Notes under the pieces: generated by a model
Databases searched by the model: none
Told to the model about the DNA's origin: nothing
Seen by the model: the letters and a program-made list of their open reading frames with translations, nothing else
DNA from: CAYUHZ01 sp964444625
GTDB lineage: Bacteria; Patescibacteriota; Patescibacteriia; Patescibacteriales; GWC2-42-12
Length of the DNA stretch: 9,810 nt
Assembly: GCA_964444625.1 (NCBI GenBank)
Contig: CAYUHZ010000037.1
Span: forward strand, 1 to 9,810
Reading direction: 5' to 3'
Program-made: the position numbers and the translations under genes
In this document: positions 1 to 6,932 of the stretch, piece by piece
Layout of the letters: the number at the start of each line of letters is the position of its first letter
Position numbering within the stretch: the stretch's first letter is position 1

Positions 1-55
1 GGCTTTAAAAAACTGCCAAAGAACCTATAAAAAATATCGACTCGAACTTTATTTT
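1..55. other. Window edge, no gene called
   Basis: One forward frame is open from base 2 to a TGA at 86-88, and another closes at a TAA at 28-30, so the tail of an upstream + strand gene may lie here. Neither fragment is long enough to recognise. The terminator at 56-78 suggests that a + strand transcript ends here. Confidence 0.3.
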
Positions 56-78
56 AAGCCAAAAGCAGGCTTTTTTTT
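56..78 (+). terminator. Rho-independent terminator of an upstream gene
   Basis: AAGCC (56-60) and GGCTT (68-72) can pair around a 7-nt loop, and the right arm runs into eight T residues (71-78). The stem is short, but the T tract is typical of an intrinsic terminator. It lies just before the promoter of the restriction operon and would insulate that operon from upstream reading. Confidence 0.6.
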
Positions 79-79
79 G

Positions 80-108
80 TTGAAATGAAATTGTAAAAGT
101 GGTATACT
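80..108 (+). promoter_or_regulatory. Sigma70-type promoter of the restriction-modification operon
   Basis: A TTGAAA -35 box (80-85) and a TATACT -10 box (103-108) are separated by exactly 17 nt. The inferred transcription start is near 115, about 43 nt before the ATG of the XRE regulator. This also argues against the upstream TTG at 110 as a start codon, because it lies at or before the transcription start. Confidence 0.75.
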
Positions 109-111
109 TTT
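95..111. promoter_or_regulatory. Inverted repeat over the -10 box, candidate operator
   Basis: AAAAGT (95-100) and ACTTTT (106-111) form a perfect 6-bp inverted repeat around GGTAT, covering the whole -10 box. A small XRE regulator is the first gene behind this promoter, so autorepression at this site is a reasonable inference. A second repetitive element, ATACTAT at 145-151 repeated at 153-159, touches the start codon and could be a further site. Neither is proven. Confidence 0.4.
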
Positions 112-157
112 GTTATCCGAAGAGTGCTATTTGCCCTCTTGTATATACTATCATACT

Positions 158-364
158 ATGGAAGAAAAGAAAACAATCGGTGAAAAAATTAAGAAGTGGA
201 GAGTGAAAAAAAATTTAACCCAAGACACTTTAGCTAAAACAGCAAAAATGCCTTATAGCACAATTGCTAAAATTGAATCCGATGTAATTACCAAGCCGAG
301 CATACAAACTGTACAAAAAATTGCAGCCGGTTTGGATATTAGCGTTGATGAATTAATAAAATAA
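158..364 (+). CDS. Small XRE-family helix-turn-helix regulator, probable controller protein
   Basis: This 68-residue protein is a single Cro/C1-type DNA-binding domain. The helix-turn-helix spans about residues 20-40 (LTQDTLAKTAKMPYSTIAKIE), followed by the usual closing helices ending in SVDELIK. The ATG at 158 was chosen because residues before it do not fit the family and the TTG at 110 falls at the transcription start. There is no Shine-Dalgarno sequence before the ATG. It is the first gene of the operon, 10 nt ahead of the endonuclease gene, which is the position of controller (C) proteins that time endonuclease expression in type II systems. It probably acts at its own promoter, where an inverted repeat covers the -10 box. 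Family assignment is firm; the controller role is inferred from position and size. Confidence 0.8.
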   Translation: MEEKKTIGEKIKKWRVKKNLTQDTLAKTAKMPYSTIAKIESDVITKPSIQTVQKIAAGLDISVDELIK

Positions 365-374
365 ATAATATAAA

Positions 375-1358
375 ATGCCAATAGACCAGGGCAGAGCATT
401 TGAATATGCTTGCATATCAGCTTTAAAAAATTCTATCGAGCAAGCCGGCTTAAATCCAACAATAAATCAAGATAGCAGTTTTCGAGTTGCAGAACAAAAT
501 TTTAATCTTTTAGCCCTTGAAAATCCAGATCATGCGGAGGACTTGCGCAAGGCGGGTAAAAAGGTTTCAGAGACATTATTGCAAGCAGAACCAAAACTTA
601 GTACAAATGAAGAAACTTTTAGGGAATTAACTCTTTCAATACAGCCCGACTCAGCTGGAAAGGCTGGCGATGTTCGAGATGTTATTGTTATAAAAGCAAA
701 CACAACCAACCAAGATAATTGGGAAATTGGATTATCATGCAAGCATAATCACGAAGCAGTTAAACATCAGCGAGTTTCGCCGACAATTGATTTTGGGGAA
801 ATTTGGCTAGGATTCCCTTTGAGCCAAAATGATAAATTGGAGTTAGAAAGGATATTTAACCAAATAGACGATGAAATATCAAATGGAAAAACAAAATGGC
901 TAGAAGTTGAAGAAAAAGATGAACGCTATTATATTCCAGTCTTAAATTTAGTCAGGGAAAAAATTGGAAACCACCCCGAACAGAGCCAATTAGCTAATCA
1001 TTTTCTAGGATATTTATTAGGGAAAAAAGATTTTTATAAAGCAATTTATAATCAAGGCAAATGCACAGTTCAAATTCAAGGCTTTAACCTATATGGGAGC
1101 TTAAATAAGCCTGCCGGAGATCGGAGGTCGGAGCAAAGTGTCAACCACATAAATTTGCCAGACAGAATTATTGGCTGCGGCATTAAACCGGGCAGCAAAA
1201 CTACGCTCGAAATATTTTTTGACCGCGGCTGGCAAGTGTCAATGAGGGTACACAGTGCTTCTACGCGCCTTGAAAAGAGCCTAAAAATGGATGTTGGGCT
1301 TATCGGCAACCCCCAGGGATTATTTAGTTTTACACATACATTAAATGAAAACCAATAA
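375..1358 (+). CDS. HaeIII-family type II restriction endonuclease (predicted GGCC)
   Basis: This 327-residue protein resembles the HaeIII restriction endonuclease family in length and in its recalled signature stretches: QGRAFEYACI near the N-terminus, then GDVRDVIVIK (residues 98-107) and IGLSCKHNHEAVKHQR (118-133). Asp99 or Asp102 with Ser121-x-Lys123 is a plausible PD-(D/E)xK-like metal site, though the second acidic residue would be replaced by Ser. It should cut unmethylated GGCC in DNA entering the cell; this specificity is inferred mainly from the M.HaeIII-like partner encoded next to it. The gene sits between the regulator (10 nt upstream) and the methyltransferase, which it overlaps by 14 nt. 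It has no Shine-Dalgarno sequence; the start is preceded by an A/T-only stretch. The frame is intact, so an active enzyme is likely. Confidence 0.8.
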   Translation: MPIDQGRAFEYACISALKNSIEQAGLNPTINQDSSFRVAEQNFNLLALENPDHAEDLRKAGKKVSETLLQAEPKLSTNEETFRELTLSIQPDSAGKAGDVRDVIVIKANTTNQDNWEIGLSCKHNHEAVKHQRVSPTIDFGEIWLGFPLSQNDKLELERIFNQIDDEISNGKTKWLEVEEKDERYYIPVLNLVREKIGNHPEQSQLANHFLGYLLGKKDFYKAIYNQGKCTVQIQGFNLYGSLNKPAGDRRSEQSVNHINLPDRIIGCGIKPGSKTTLEIFFDRGWQVSMRVHSASTRLEKSLKMDVGLIGNPQGLFSFTHTLNENQ

Positions 1359-2427
1359 TTTAAAAATTGCATCATTATTTTCCGGCTGCGGAGGTCTTGA
1401 TCTCGGCTTTGAAAGGGCCGGCTTTGATATTATTTGGGCTAATGAGTATGACGGTACGATTTGGGATACTTTTGAATTCAATTTTCCAAAAGTAAAACTG
1501 GATAGAAGGAGCATTGTAGATGTCCCCGCCTTAGATATCCCCAGCGTTGATGGCATAATTGGCGGTCCTCCATGCCAAAGCTGGAGCGAAGCTGGAGCGG
1601 GGCGAGGAATAAACGATAAGCGCGGCCAATTGTTTTATGAATATATCCGTTTATTAAAAGCGAAACAGCCGAAATTTTTTCTCGCCGAAAATGTATCTGG
1701 AATACTTCACCCAAAACACGCCAAGGCTTTCACAAATATAGTGCAGGAGTTCAGGAATGCAGGATATGAAGTATCCTTTAAGCTTTTGAATGCAAATGAG
1801 TTTGGTGTTCCCGAGGACCGCCTGCGCGTAATTATTGTCGGCTACCATAAAAAACTGAAAAAGAAATTTGAATTCCCGAATCCCCTTAGAAATAAGCCTG
1901 TTTTAAAAGATGCTATTTTTGATTTGCGCTTAGCAAAACCAGCGAAAGATAAAAATAAGACTAACGGCGATATCTTGAAAATTCCTAACCATGAATATAT
2001 GAATGGCGGTTTTTCAACAATTTATATGTCGCGAAATAGGGTGAGGAGTTGGAATGAGCCATCTTTTACTATACAGGCGGGTGGCAGGCACGCGCCAATC
2101 CATCCCCAAGCCCCTAAAATGAAATTTATTAATCAAAATAAAAGAATTTTTGTGCCGGGGAAAGAAAAATTATATCGCCGCCTTTCAGTTAGAGAGTGCG
2201 CTCGCATACAAACATTCCCAGACAGTTTTATCTTTAAGTATCGTGATATAGCCGACGGCTATAAAATGATCGGTAATGCCGTGCCCGTTGAATTCGCCCG
2301 CCATATTGCAAATAAGATAAGCCAAGATTTATCGGGCGTATTAGAGGTATTAAATTATGGACAAATTTACCAAAAAGAAGAGGAGCGAAATTATGTCAAA
2401 AATTCGCTCGCAAAATACCAAGGTTGA
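1345..2427 (+). CDS. DNA cytosine-C5 methyltransferase, M.HaeIII-like (predicted GGCC)
   Basis: The enzyme transfers a methyl group from S-adenosylmethionine to C5 of a cytosine and protects host sites from the partner nuclease. All C5 motifs are visible: motif I SLFSGCGGLDLGF (10-22), motif IV GGPPCQSWS with catalytic Cys77, motif VI ENV (115-117), motif VIII EDRLRVIIVG (157-166), motif IX RLSVRECARIQTFPD (279-293) and motif X GYKMIGNAVP (305-314). The target-recognition region between VIII and IX carries KNKTNG, PNHEY, STIYMSRNRVR and HPQAP, which match M.HaeIII as I remember it, so GGCC is the expected target. M.HaeIII has 330 residues; the roughly 25 extra C-terminal residues here lie largely in the overlap with vsr. 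The start overlaps the end of the endonuclease gene, suggesting coupled translation. Confidence 0.93.
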   Translation: MKTNNLKIASLFSGCGGLDLGFERAGFDIIWANEYDGTIWDTFEFNFPKVKLDRRSIVDVPALDIPSVDGIIGGPPCQSWSEAGAGRGINDKRGQLFYEYIRLLKAKQPKFFLAENVSGILHPKHAKAFTNIVQEFRNAGYEVSFKLLNANEFGVPEDRLRVIIVGYHKKLKKKFEFPNPLRNKPVLKDAIFDLRLAKPAKDKNKTNGDILKIPNHEYMNGGFSTIYMSRNRVRSWNEPSFTIQAGGRHAPIHPQAPKMKFINQNKRIFVPGKEKLYRRLSVRECARIQTFPDSFIFKYRDIADGYKMIGNAVPVEFARHIANKISQDLSGVLEVLNYGQIYQKEEERNYVKNSLAKYQG

Positions 2428-2782
2428 AACTTTAATTTTTCGCGAATTAAGGAAGCGTAAAATATATTTTCAAAAGCACTATAAAAAAATTATTGGCTGC
2501 CCGGATATAGCCTTACCCAGAAAAAAGAAAGCAATATTTATTGACGGAGATTTTTGGCATGGCTATCAATTTTCAAAATTAAAAAAACGTTTGCCTAAGA
2601 AGTATTGGCATTCAAAAATTGAAAGAAATATAAAGCGCGATAAAAAAAATTGTGCTTTATTATTAAAATCCGATTGGAAAATTTTGCGGGTTTGGGAACA
2701 TGAGGTAAATAAAAAATTTGGTAAAACAATAATTAAAATAGAAAGATTTATATTATGCCCGAGGAACAAAGCAAAACTATGA
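2357..2782 (+). CDS. vsr: Vsr-type T:G mismatch endonuclease
   Basis: Vsr nicks next to the T of a T:G mismatch made by deamination of 5-methylcytosine, starting very short patch repair. The 141-residue protein has the N-terminal RSEIMSKIRSQNT (Met13 matching the intercalating Met14 of E. coli Vsr), the catalytic aspartate in GCPD (Asp50), DGDFWHG (64-69, with the intercalating Phe-Trp and the catalytic-region His68), the W-KI-N-RD segment (84-95) and RVWEHE (111-116). The zinc ligands of E. coli Vsr (Cys66, His71, Cys73, Cys117) correspond to Asp65, Tyr70, Phe72 and His115, so no zinc site is expected. The gene overlaps the methyltransferase by 71 nt in another frame; AGAGG about 10 nt upstream is one of the few Shine-Dalgarno-like sequences in the window. 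It probably repairs lesions at this system's own GGCC sites. Confidence 0.92.
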   Translation: MDKFTKKKRSEIMSKIRSQNTKVETLIFRELRKRKIYFQKHYKKIIGCPDIALPRKKKAIFIDGDFWHGYQFSKLKKRLPKKYWHSKIERNIKRDKKNCALLLKSDWKILRVWEHEVNKKFGKTIIKIERFILCPRNKAKL

Positions 2783-2928
2783 CAGAGAAAGCATTCGATT
2801 TTTTTCAGACTTACAATGGCCCGCCTTAATTAAGGAAGAAAAAAAGAATTACCGCCGGTAATGACTATATATTATTTGAAGAAAAAGAGAATAACATTGA
2901 GATAAATTTATTATGGTTTAATTTATAG
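2755..2928 (+). pseudogene. Broken fifth gene of the restriction cassette, or recoded small ORF
   Basis: An ATG at 2755 inside vsr opens a frame that stops after 24 codons at TAA 2827. The same frame reopens from 2830 to TAG 2926, ending with DYILFEEKENNIEINLLWFN. Between these, a second frame reads sensibly (FFSDLQWPALIKEEKK). Adding one T to the T7 run (2799-2805) and removing one A from the A7 run (2839-2845) would join everything into one frame of about 57 residues. The 28-nt overlap with vsr resembles the other overlaps in the operon, which favours a real fifth gene. I do not recognise the protein. It may be a decayed gene, a pair of sequencing indels, or slippage-controlled expression; the sequence alone cannot separate these. 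Confidence 0.5.
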
Positions 2929-2932
2929 CATT

Positions 2933-3379
2933 ATGAAAAAATTATTAGAAGAATTTAAAGCTTTTGCCGTCAAGGGCAATGTGGTTGATTTAGCAACGGC
3001 CGTAATAATCGGAGGGGCTTTTGGTAAAATAGTCTCATCTTTGGTAGCTGATATTATTATGCCTCTGGTTGGCTTGATAACAGGCGGTAATTTCGGCGCT
3101 TGGAAAATAATTTTGCGCCCGGAAGCTATCAATGAAATCAACGGTGTGATTGTTAAAACCGCGCTAATCCTTAACGCCGGCAATTTCGTCCAGCAGATCG
3201 TTGACTTTCTTCTTATTGCCGGTTCCGTCTTTCTCATGATCAAGTTGCTAATTACTGTCAAGCAAAAATTTTCTGCGACAGAGGAAAAAACTGCACTAGA
3301 GCCGCTTCCTCCTGTCCCTGCCGATGATATAAAACTACTTACTGAAATTAGGGATCTTTTGAAAAATAAGACTGCCTAG
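2933..3379 (+). CDS. mscL: Large-conductance mechanosensitive channel MscL
   Basis: MscL forms a homopentameric channel in the inner membrane and opens under membrane tension to release solutes during hypo-osmotic shock. The 148-residue protein (E. coli 136) starts with an amphipathic helix (KKLLEEFKAFAVKGN). The first transmembrane segment follows at about residues 15-45 and contains VVDLATAVIIGGAFGKIVSS and LVADIIMP, almost identical to E. coli. A periplasmic loop comes next, then a second membrane helix at about residues 80-105 and a cytoplasmic helix ending LLTEIRDLLK. The ATG lies only 4 nt after the stop of the broken frame and has no Shine-Dalgarno sequence, so it may depend on the restriction operon transcript or on a weak promoter within 2830-2930 that I cannot establish. 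The gene ends before the bidirectional terminator. Confidence 0.96.
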   Translation: MKKLLEEFKAFAVKGNVVDLATAVIIGGAFGKIVSSLVADIIMPLVGLITGGNFGAWKIILRPEAINEINGVIVKTALILNAGNFVQQIVDFLLIAGSVFLMIKLLITVKQKFSATEEKTALEPLPPVPADDIKLLTEIRDLLKNKTA

Positions 3380-3444
3380 ATATCTTTTTATTAGTGCGAG
3401 TTGAAACAAAATCGCCAACCTCAACCACTTTAATATGCCATCTC

Positions 3445-3489
3445 AAATAAATATAACAGCCCGCTTTGAACAGGCTGTTATATTTATTT
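3445..3489. terminator. Bidirectional intrinsic terminator between mscL and murF
   Basis: A perfect 17-bp inverted repeat (3445-3461 with 3473-3489) surrounds an 11-nt loop. The inner part of the stem is AACAGCC/GGCTGTT and the outer part is only A and T, giving a T-rich tail on either strand. It lies between the ends of two converging genes (3379 and 3498), the expected place for a terminator serving both. The rest of 3380-3444 shows no other feature. Confidence 0.9.
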
Positions 3490-3497
3490 AATAAAAA

Positions 3498-4796
3498 TTA
3501 TTTGTTTAGCCAAGCTTGATCTTGACGAACAAGCAGTTCGCTAGCGAGCAACGGTTCAGACATGATCTCTTTAACAATTTTCTCCATTCTTATGCCCTGA
3601 GAACCCTTAACTAGAGCTAAATCGCTTTCATTAATTTGTTCTTGAAGAAACTTACCTGCTTCAGGACTAAAGTTAAAGTGAAAAATATTATCCTTGCCCA
3701 AGCCCGCTTTTTCCGCGCCCCGAGCGATATCCCTTGAACGCTCCCCCACAACAATCAGCTTATCAAATTTGTATTTTTGTACCAATTTACCGATATCTAA
3801 GTGAGATTTTTCGCTAATGCTTCCCAATTCCAGCATATCCCCCAGAACCGCATATTTTCTTGCTCCAGTCGGCAATTCAATTTTACTAGCGATTTCCAAC
3901 GCTACAGCGCATGATTGAGGCGAGGAGTTGTAAGTATCATCAATAATCGTGGTATTTTTTACTCCCTTGATAATATTTAGTCTGCCGGTTGGAGCTTTGA
4001 AATTTTTCAATGCTTGGCTGATTTCCACCAAGTTCATCCCGTATTTTAAACCAATAGCGGCAGCGGCTAAGGAAGCGTAAACCGCAGGGCTACCCAATAC
4101 TCCTGGTAAATAAATAGGTATGGTGGTATTCTTATATGAAAGCTTATAGCTGATTCCGGTCAATTTATCCCCTTCGATTCGATCGCCAAAAATAAAATTC
4201 ACCTCCTTGGCTCGAAGCTGGCAATCAGAATTAAAGCCGTAACTAATAATTTCGGACTTGGTTTTTTTTGCCGCTTGCTTAACCAACTCGTTATCAAAAT
4301 TTAAAATGGCGCACTCGTCAGATGACAAATCGGCGATCAACTTAGCTTTTTCTTCCAGAATATCTTCTAGACTGTTAAAATTTTCCAAATGCACTGGGCC
4401 AATAAATGTTAAAACTCCAATCCAAGGCTTGATAATATCCAAAAGATAATCCATATCCCCCGGGTGATCAACCGCCAATTCCAACACTAAAATTTTAGGA
4501 TAATTTTCATCTTGGGTTACTAGCAATTTTCCTGCTCGAACAAATAAGCTCATCCAGCCGAATATTGATTTGCCGGGCGAGGTAAAGCCAATTATTGTCA
4601 AAGGCACGCCGATTTCGTTATTATAATTATTGATATTTTTTCTGGCAGAAAATTTCTGCGATAACAAGCTGTAAATCGCGTCCTTGGCGCTAGTTTTGCC
4701 GACACTGCCGGTTATTCCGATTACCTGTGGCTGATATTTCTTTAAAATCAATTTTGCTAGCATTTTTAATTTTAATTGCATAACCTGCTTAAGCAT
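3498..4796 (-). CDS. murF: MurF-like UDP-MurNAc-tripeptide--D-Ala-D-Ala ligase without N-terminal domain
   Basis: MurF adds D-Ala-D-Ala to the UDP-MurNAc-tripeptide in the cytoplasm, using ATP, and completes the cell-wall precursor. Visible motifs are the P-loop GITGSVGKTS (27-36), NNYNNEIGVPLT (56-67), LELAVDHPGDM (105-115), HLENFNSLEDILEEK with Lys150 as the likely carbamylated lysine, DDTYNSSP (286-293), GDMLELG (319-325) and KGSQGIRMEKIV (397-408). In typical MurF the P-loop is near residue 110, so the N-terminal substrate-binding domain (about 80 residues) is missing. The start cannot be moved upstream, because ftsI ends 4 nt before it. The usual G-x-H-x3-N-x-LAA element is altered to GVLGSPAVYASLAA. 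Motifs point to MurF rather than another Mur ligase. It is the last gene of the operon. Confidence 0.87.
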   Translation of the reverse strand: MLKQVMQLKLKMLAKLILKKYQPQVIGITGSVGKTSAKDAIYSLLSQKFSARKNINNYNNEIGVPLTIIGFTSPGKSIFGWMSLFVRAGKLLVTQDENYPKILVLELAVDHPGDMDYLLDIIKPWIGVLTFIGPVHLENFNSLEDILEEKAKLIADLSSDECAILNFDNELVKQAAKKTKSEIISYGFNSDCQLRAKEVNFIFGDRIEGDKLTGISYKLSYKNTTIPIYLPGVLGSPAVYASLAAAAIGLKYGMNLVEISQALKNFKAPTGRLNIIKGVKNTTIIDDTYNSSPQSCAVALEIASKIELPTGARKYAVLGDMLELGSISEKSHLDIGKLVQKYKFDKLIVVGERSRDIARGAEKAGLGKDNIFHFNFSPEAGKFLQEQINESDLALVKGSQGIRMEKIVKEIMSEPLLASELLVRQDQAWLNK

Positions 4797-4800
4797 AGGT

Positions 4801-6903
4801 TTATTTTGTTTCCCGTTCTTTGGGAATCTGATAATAATTTAGGATAAATTCGGCAATTTCGCCAAACAGCGGCGCCGCTGAGGACTCCGCCCACTCCACA
4901 TCTCGCGGATGATCGATTTTTACCAACATGGCAAAAACCGGGTCATCCACCGGAGCGAATCCAGCAAATGAACCGATATGAACATTCTCTTCATAACCCT
5001 TGCCGCTTTTTTTCGGCACTTGAGCCGTTCCGGTTTTACCACCGACATAGTAACCAGCAACTCCCGCTTTCTTGCCGTGACCATTTTCCACCACATTGAC
5101 CATCATACCGCCTAGCAAAATTGAAGCTCGTTCGGAAACCACTTGCCTGAGTTGCCTGGGCTCGGTTATTTCCTTGGTACCGTCCTGTTTGATCCTTTCT
5201 TTGACGATATAAGGCTTCATCAATATACCATCATTAGCGATAGCTGCAAAGGCCAAAGAAATCTGCAACGGCGTAACCGCAATGCCTTGCCCGAATGAAG
5301 CAGTAGCGGCAGCCAATTCTTTAGTTTCCTTGTTCTGTTTGGTGTTAAATAAATTACTGACACTACCCTTGCTCTCCCCCTCCAACTCAACGCCAGTCCG
5401 TTCGCCAAAACCGAATTTTTTTACATATTCGTCAAAAACATTAGGCGTTATCTGACGCATTACGTGAATAGCGCCAGTGTTTAGAGAATTTTCCAATACG
5501 CCTGTCATAGTAGTTATGCCATGTGATTTTAAATCCGAATTTTTGATTTCGTAATTTGCTATTTTTACCATACCGGTATCGTTGTAAGTACTATCAGGGA
5601 TTACTTTGCCTTGGTCCAATCCCATTGCCATGGTAATCACTTTAAAAATTGAGCCTGGCTCGTATTGGCCAAAAACTGCCGGATTATTAAAAATTTTTAT
5701 ATCTTCGACTGACTGAAAATTATTGGGATTATAATCGGGAGCCGAACACATAGCCAAGATAGCTCCGGTCTTCGGTTCAACCACAATTACACTGCCGCCA
5801 TCAGCGCCATGTCTTCTAACCGCATTATTTAATTTAGTGCAAGCAATATATTGGATTGAGCGATCGATTGTTAAAATAAAATCGCTGCCGTTAACCGGTT
5901 TATTGTATTCCTTGTCGTTTATAATAATGATTTCTCCCTTCGCATCTCGCTCCGCCCTAATAGAGCCATATTGCCCATATAACTCATTGTCAAAATATCC
6001 TTCCAGTCCATATTTGCCGCGTTCTTCATCGCCGACATAACCGACAAAACCGCTGACATGAGAACCGATATTGGCTTCCGGATAATAACGGCTTGGCTCT
6101 AAGTTAAAATCTATTCCCGGCACTTTCAACCGGGTTAATTTTTCCAGATCGTCAGTTTTTTCTTTAAGATAAATCTCGCCTTCTTTCAATACCAACTGCT
6201 CAGCCGACACCGTCTGTTCGTTGGAAGTCAATAGCAAGGCATACAATTTTTTCAAATCTTCTTCTTCTAATTTTCTTTCGAGCGGTTCGTAGGGATCGTT
6301 TTTCTTGGTCAATACTGCAAAATACTTCTCTAGATAGTTTTGCTTTTTTTCTTCAATAATCGCTTTTTTTCTCGCCGCTACATACTGCGGATATTCGGAA
6401 CTGGAAATTTTATTAAGATAACGATTTTTTAAGGTAGCGCTCAAGCTCAGGCGCTGTTCTTCTGGTAAATCCGCCAGTACCGCCAAATCTTGGTCAAGTT
6501 TTTCTTTTTCCTCGCGCGCAACCTGTTCTTCGGCTTGTTTCTCTAAAATCGGTTGCTTGAAAAAAATAAATAGCTTTTCCGCCAACTCACTTGGTTGTTC
6601 CATCTCTTTGGGAATAGCAAAAACGGCGGCTAAATCCTTGTTCGTGGCCAAGGGATACAAGTTGCTGTTGCCGGAGGTATTTTTCATATCCTGAATGAAT
6701 ATCCTTCCTCTTTGTGGGGCCAATTTGCTGAAAACTTCATGTTGCCCGCTGGCTATGGCTATATAGTAATCTCGATTGATAACTTGCAAGTTGAATAATT
6801 TTAAAAGCAATGCCCCCAATAACAAAAAAATAATCGCCAATACCATGGTAGTGCGATTATAATTATTCGGACCTTTCCTTTTTTTTGCTTTGTACCACAA
6901 CAT
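4801..6903 (-). CDS. ftsI: Division transpeptidase FtsI (class B penicillin-binding protein)
   Basis: FtsI crosslinks septal peptidoglycan as a D,D-transpeptidase outside the inner membrane. The 700-residue protein has a basic N-terminus and one membrane anchor at about residues 20-38. The class B dimerisation region follows (APQRGRIFIQD at 62-72, RYYPEANIGSHVSGFVG at 272-288, GLEGYFDNEL at 299-308), then the transpeptidase domain. All three catalytic motifs are present: S418-IFK421, S473-L-N475 and K623-T-G625. E. coli FtsI has 588 residues. The excess is a charged, probably helical stretch at about residues 100-255 in the N-terminal module, rich in Glu, Lys and Gln. The gene lies 29 nt after ftsL and 4 nt before murF, which favours FtsI over the elongation protein PBP2. 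No Shine-Dalgarno sequence is visible. Confidence 0.93.
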   Translation of the reverse strand: MLWYKAKKRKGPNNYNRTTMVLAIIFLLLGALLLKLFNLQVINRDYYIAIASGQHEVFSKLAPQRGRIFIQDMKNTSGNSNLYPLATNKDLAAVFAIPKEMEQPSELAEKLFIFFKQPILEKQAEEQVAREEKEKLDQDLAVLADLPEEQRLSLSATLKNRYLNKISSSEYPQYVAARKKAIIEEKKQNYLEKYFAVLTKKNDPYEPLERKLEEEDLKKLYALLLTSNEQTVSAEQLVLKEGEIYLKEKTDDLEKLTRLKVPGIDFNLEPSRYYPEANIGSHVSGFVGYVGDEERGKYGLEGYFDNELYGQYGSIRAERDAKGEIIIINDKEYNKPVNGSDFILTIDRSIQYIACTKLNNAVRRHGADGGSVIVVEPKTGAILAMCSAPDYNPNNFQSVEDIKIFNNPAVFGQYEPGSIFKVITMAMGLDQGKVIPDSTYNDTGMVKIANYEIKNSDLKSHGITTMTGVLENSLNTGAIHVMRQITPNVFDEYVKKFGFGERTGVELEGESKGSVSNLFNTKQNKETKELAAATASFGQGIAVTPLQISLAFAAIANDGILMKPYIVKERIKQDGTKEITEPRQLRQVVSERASILLGGMMVNVVENGHGKKAGVAGYYVGGKTGTAQVPKKSGKGYEENVHIGSFAGFAPVDDPVFAMLVKIDHPRDVEWAESSAAPLFGEIAEFILNYYQIPKERETK

Positions 6904-6932
6904 AGTAGTTATAATCTATCTGATTGCTCTTT

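Noticed and set aside
110..157. Upstream TTG start extending the XRE regulator by 16 residues
   Set aside because: The TTG lies at or before the inferred transcription start, and the extra residues do not fit the family.
530..742. Antisense and alternative-frame ORFs of 60-112 residues within the known genes (for example 530-742, 2923-3261, 7662-7937)
   Set aside because: They lie wholly or mostly within strongly supported genes on the other strand or frame, and their products show no recognisable domains.
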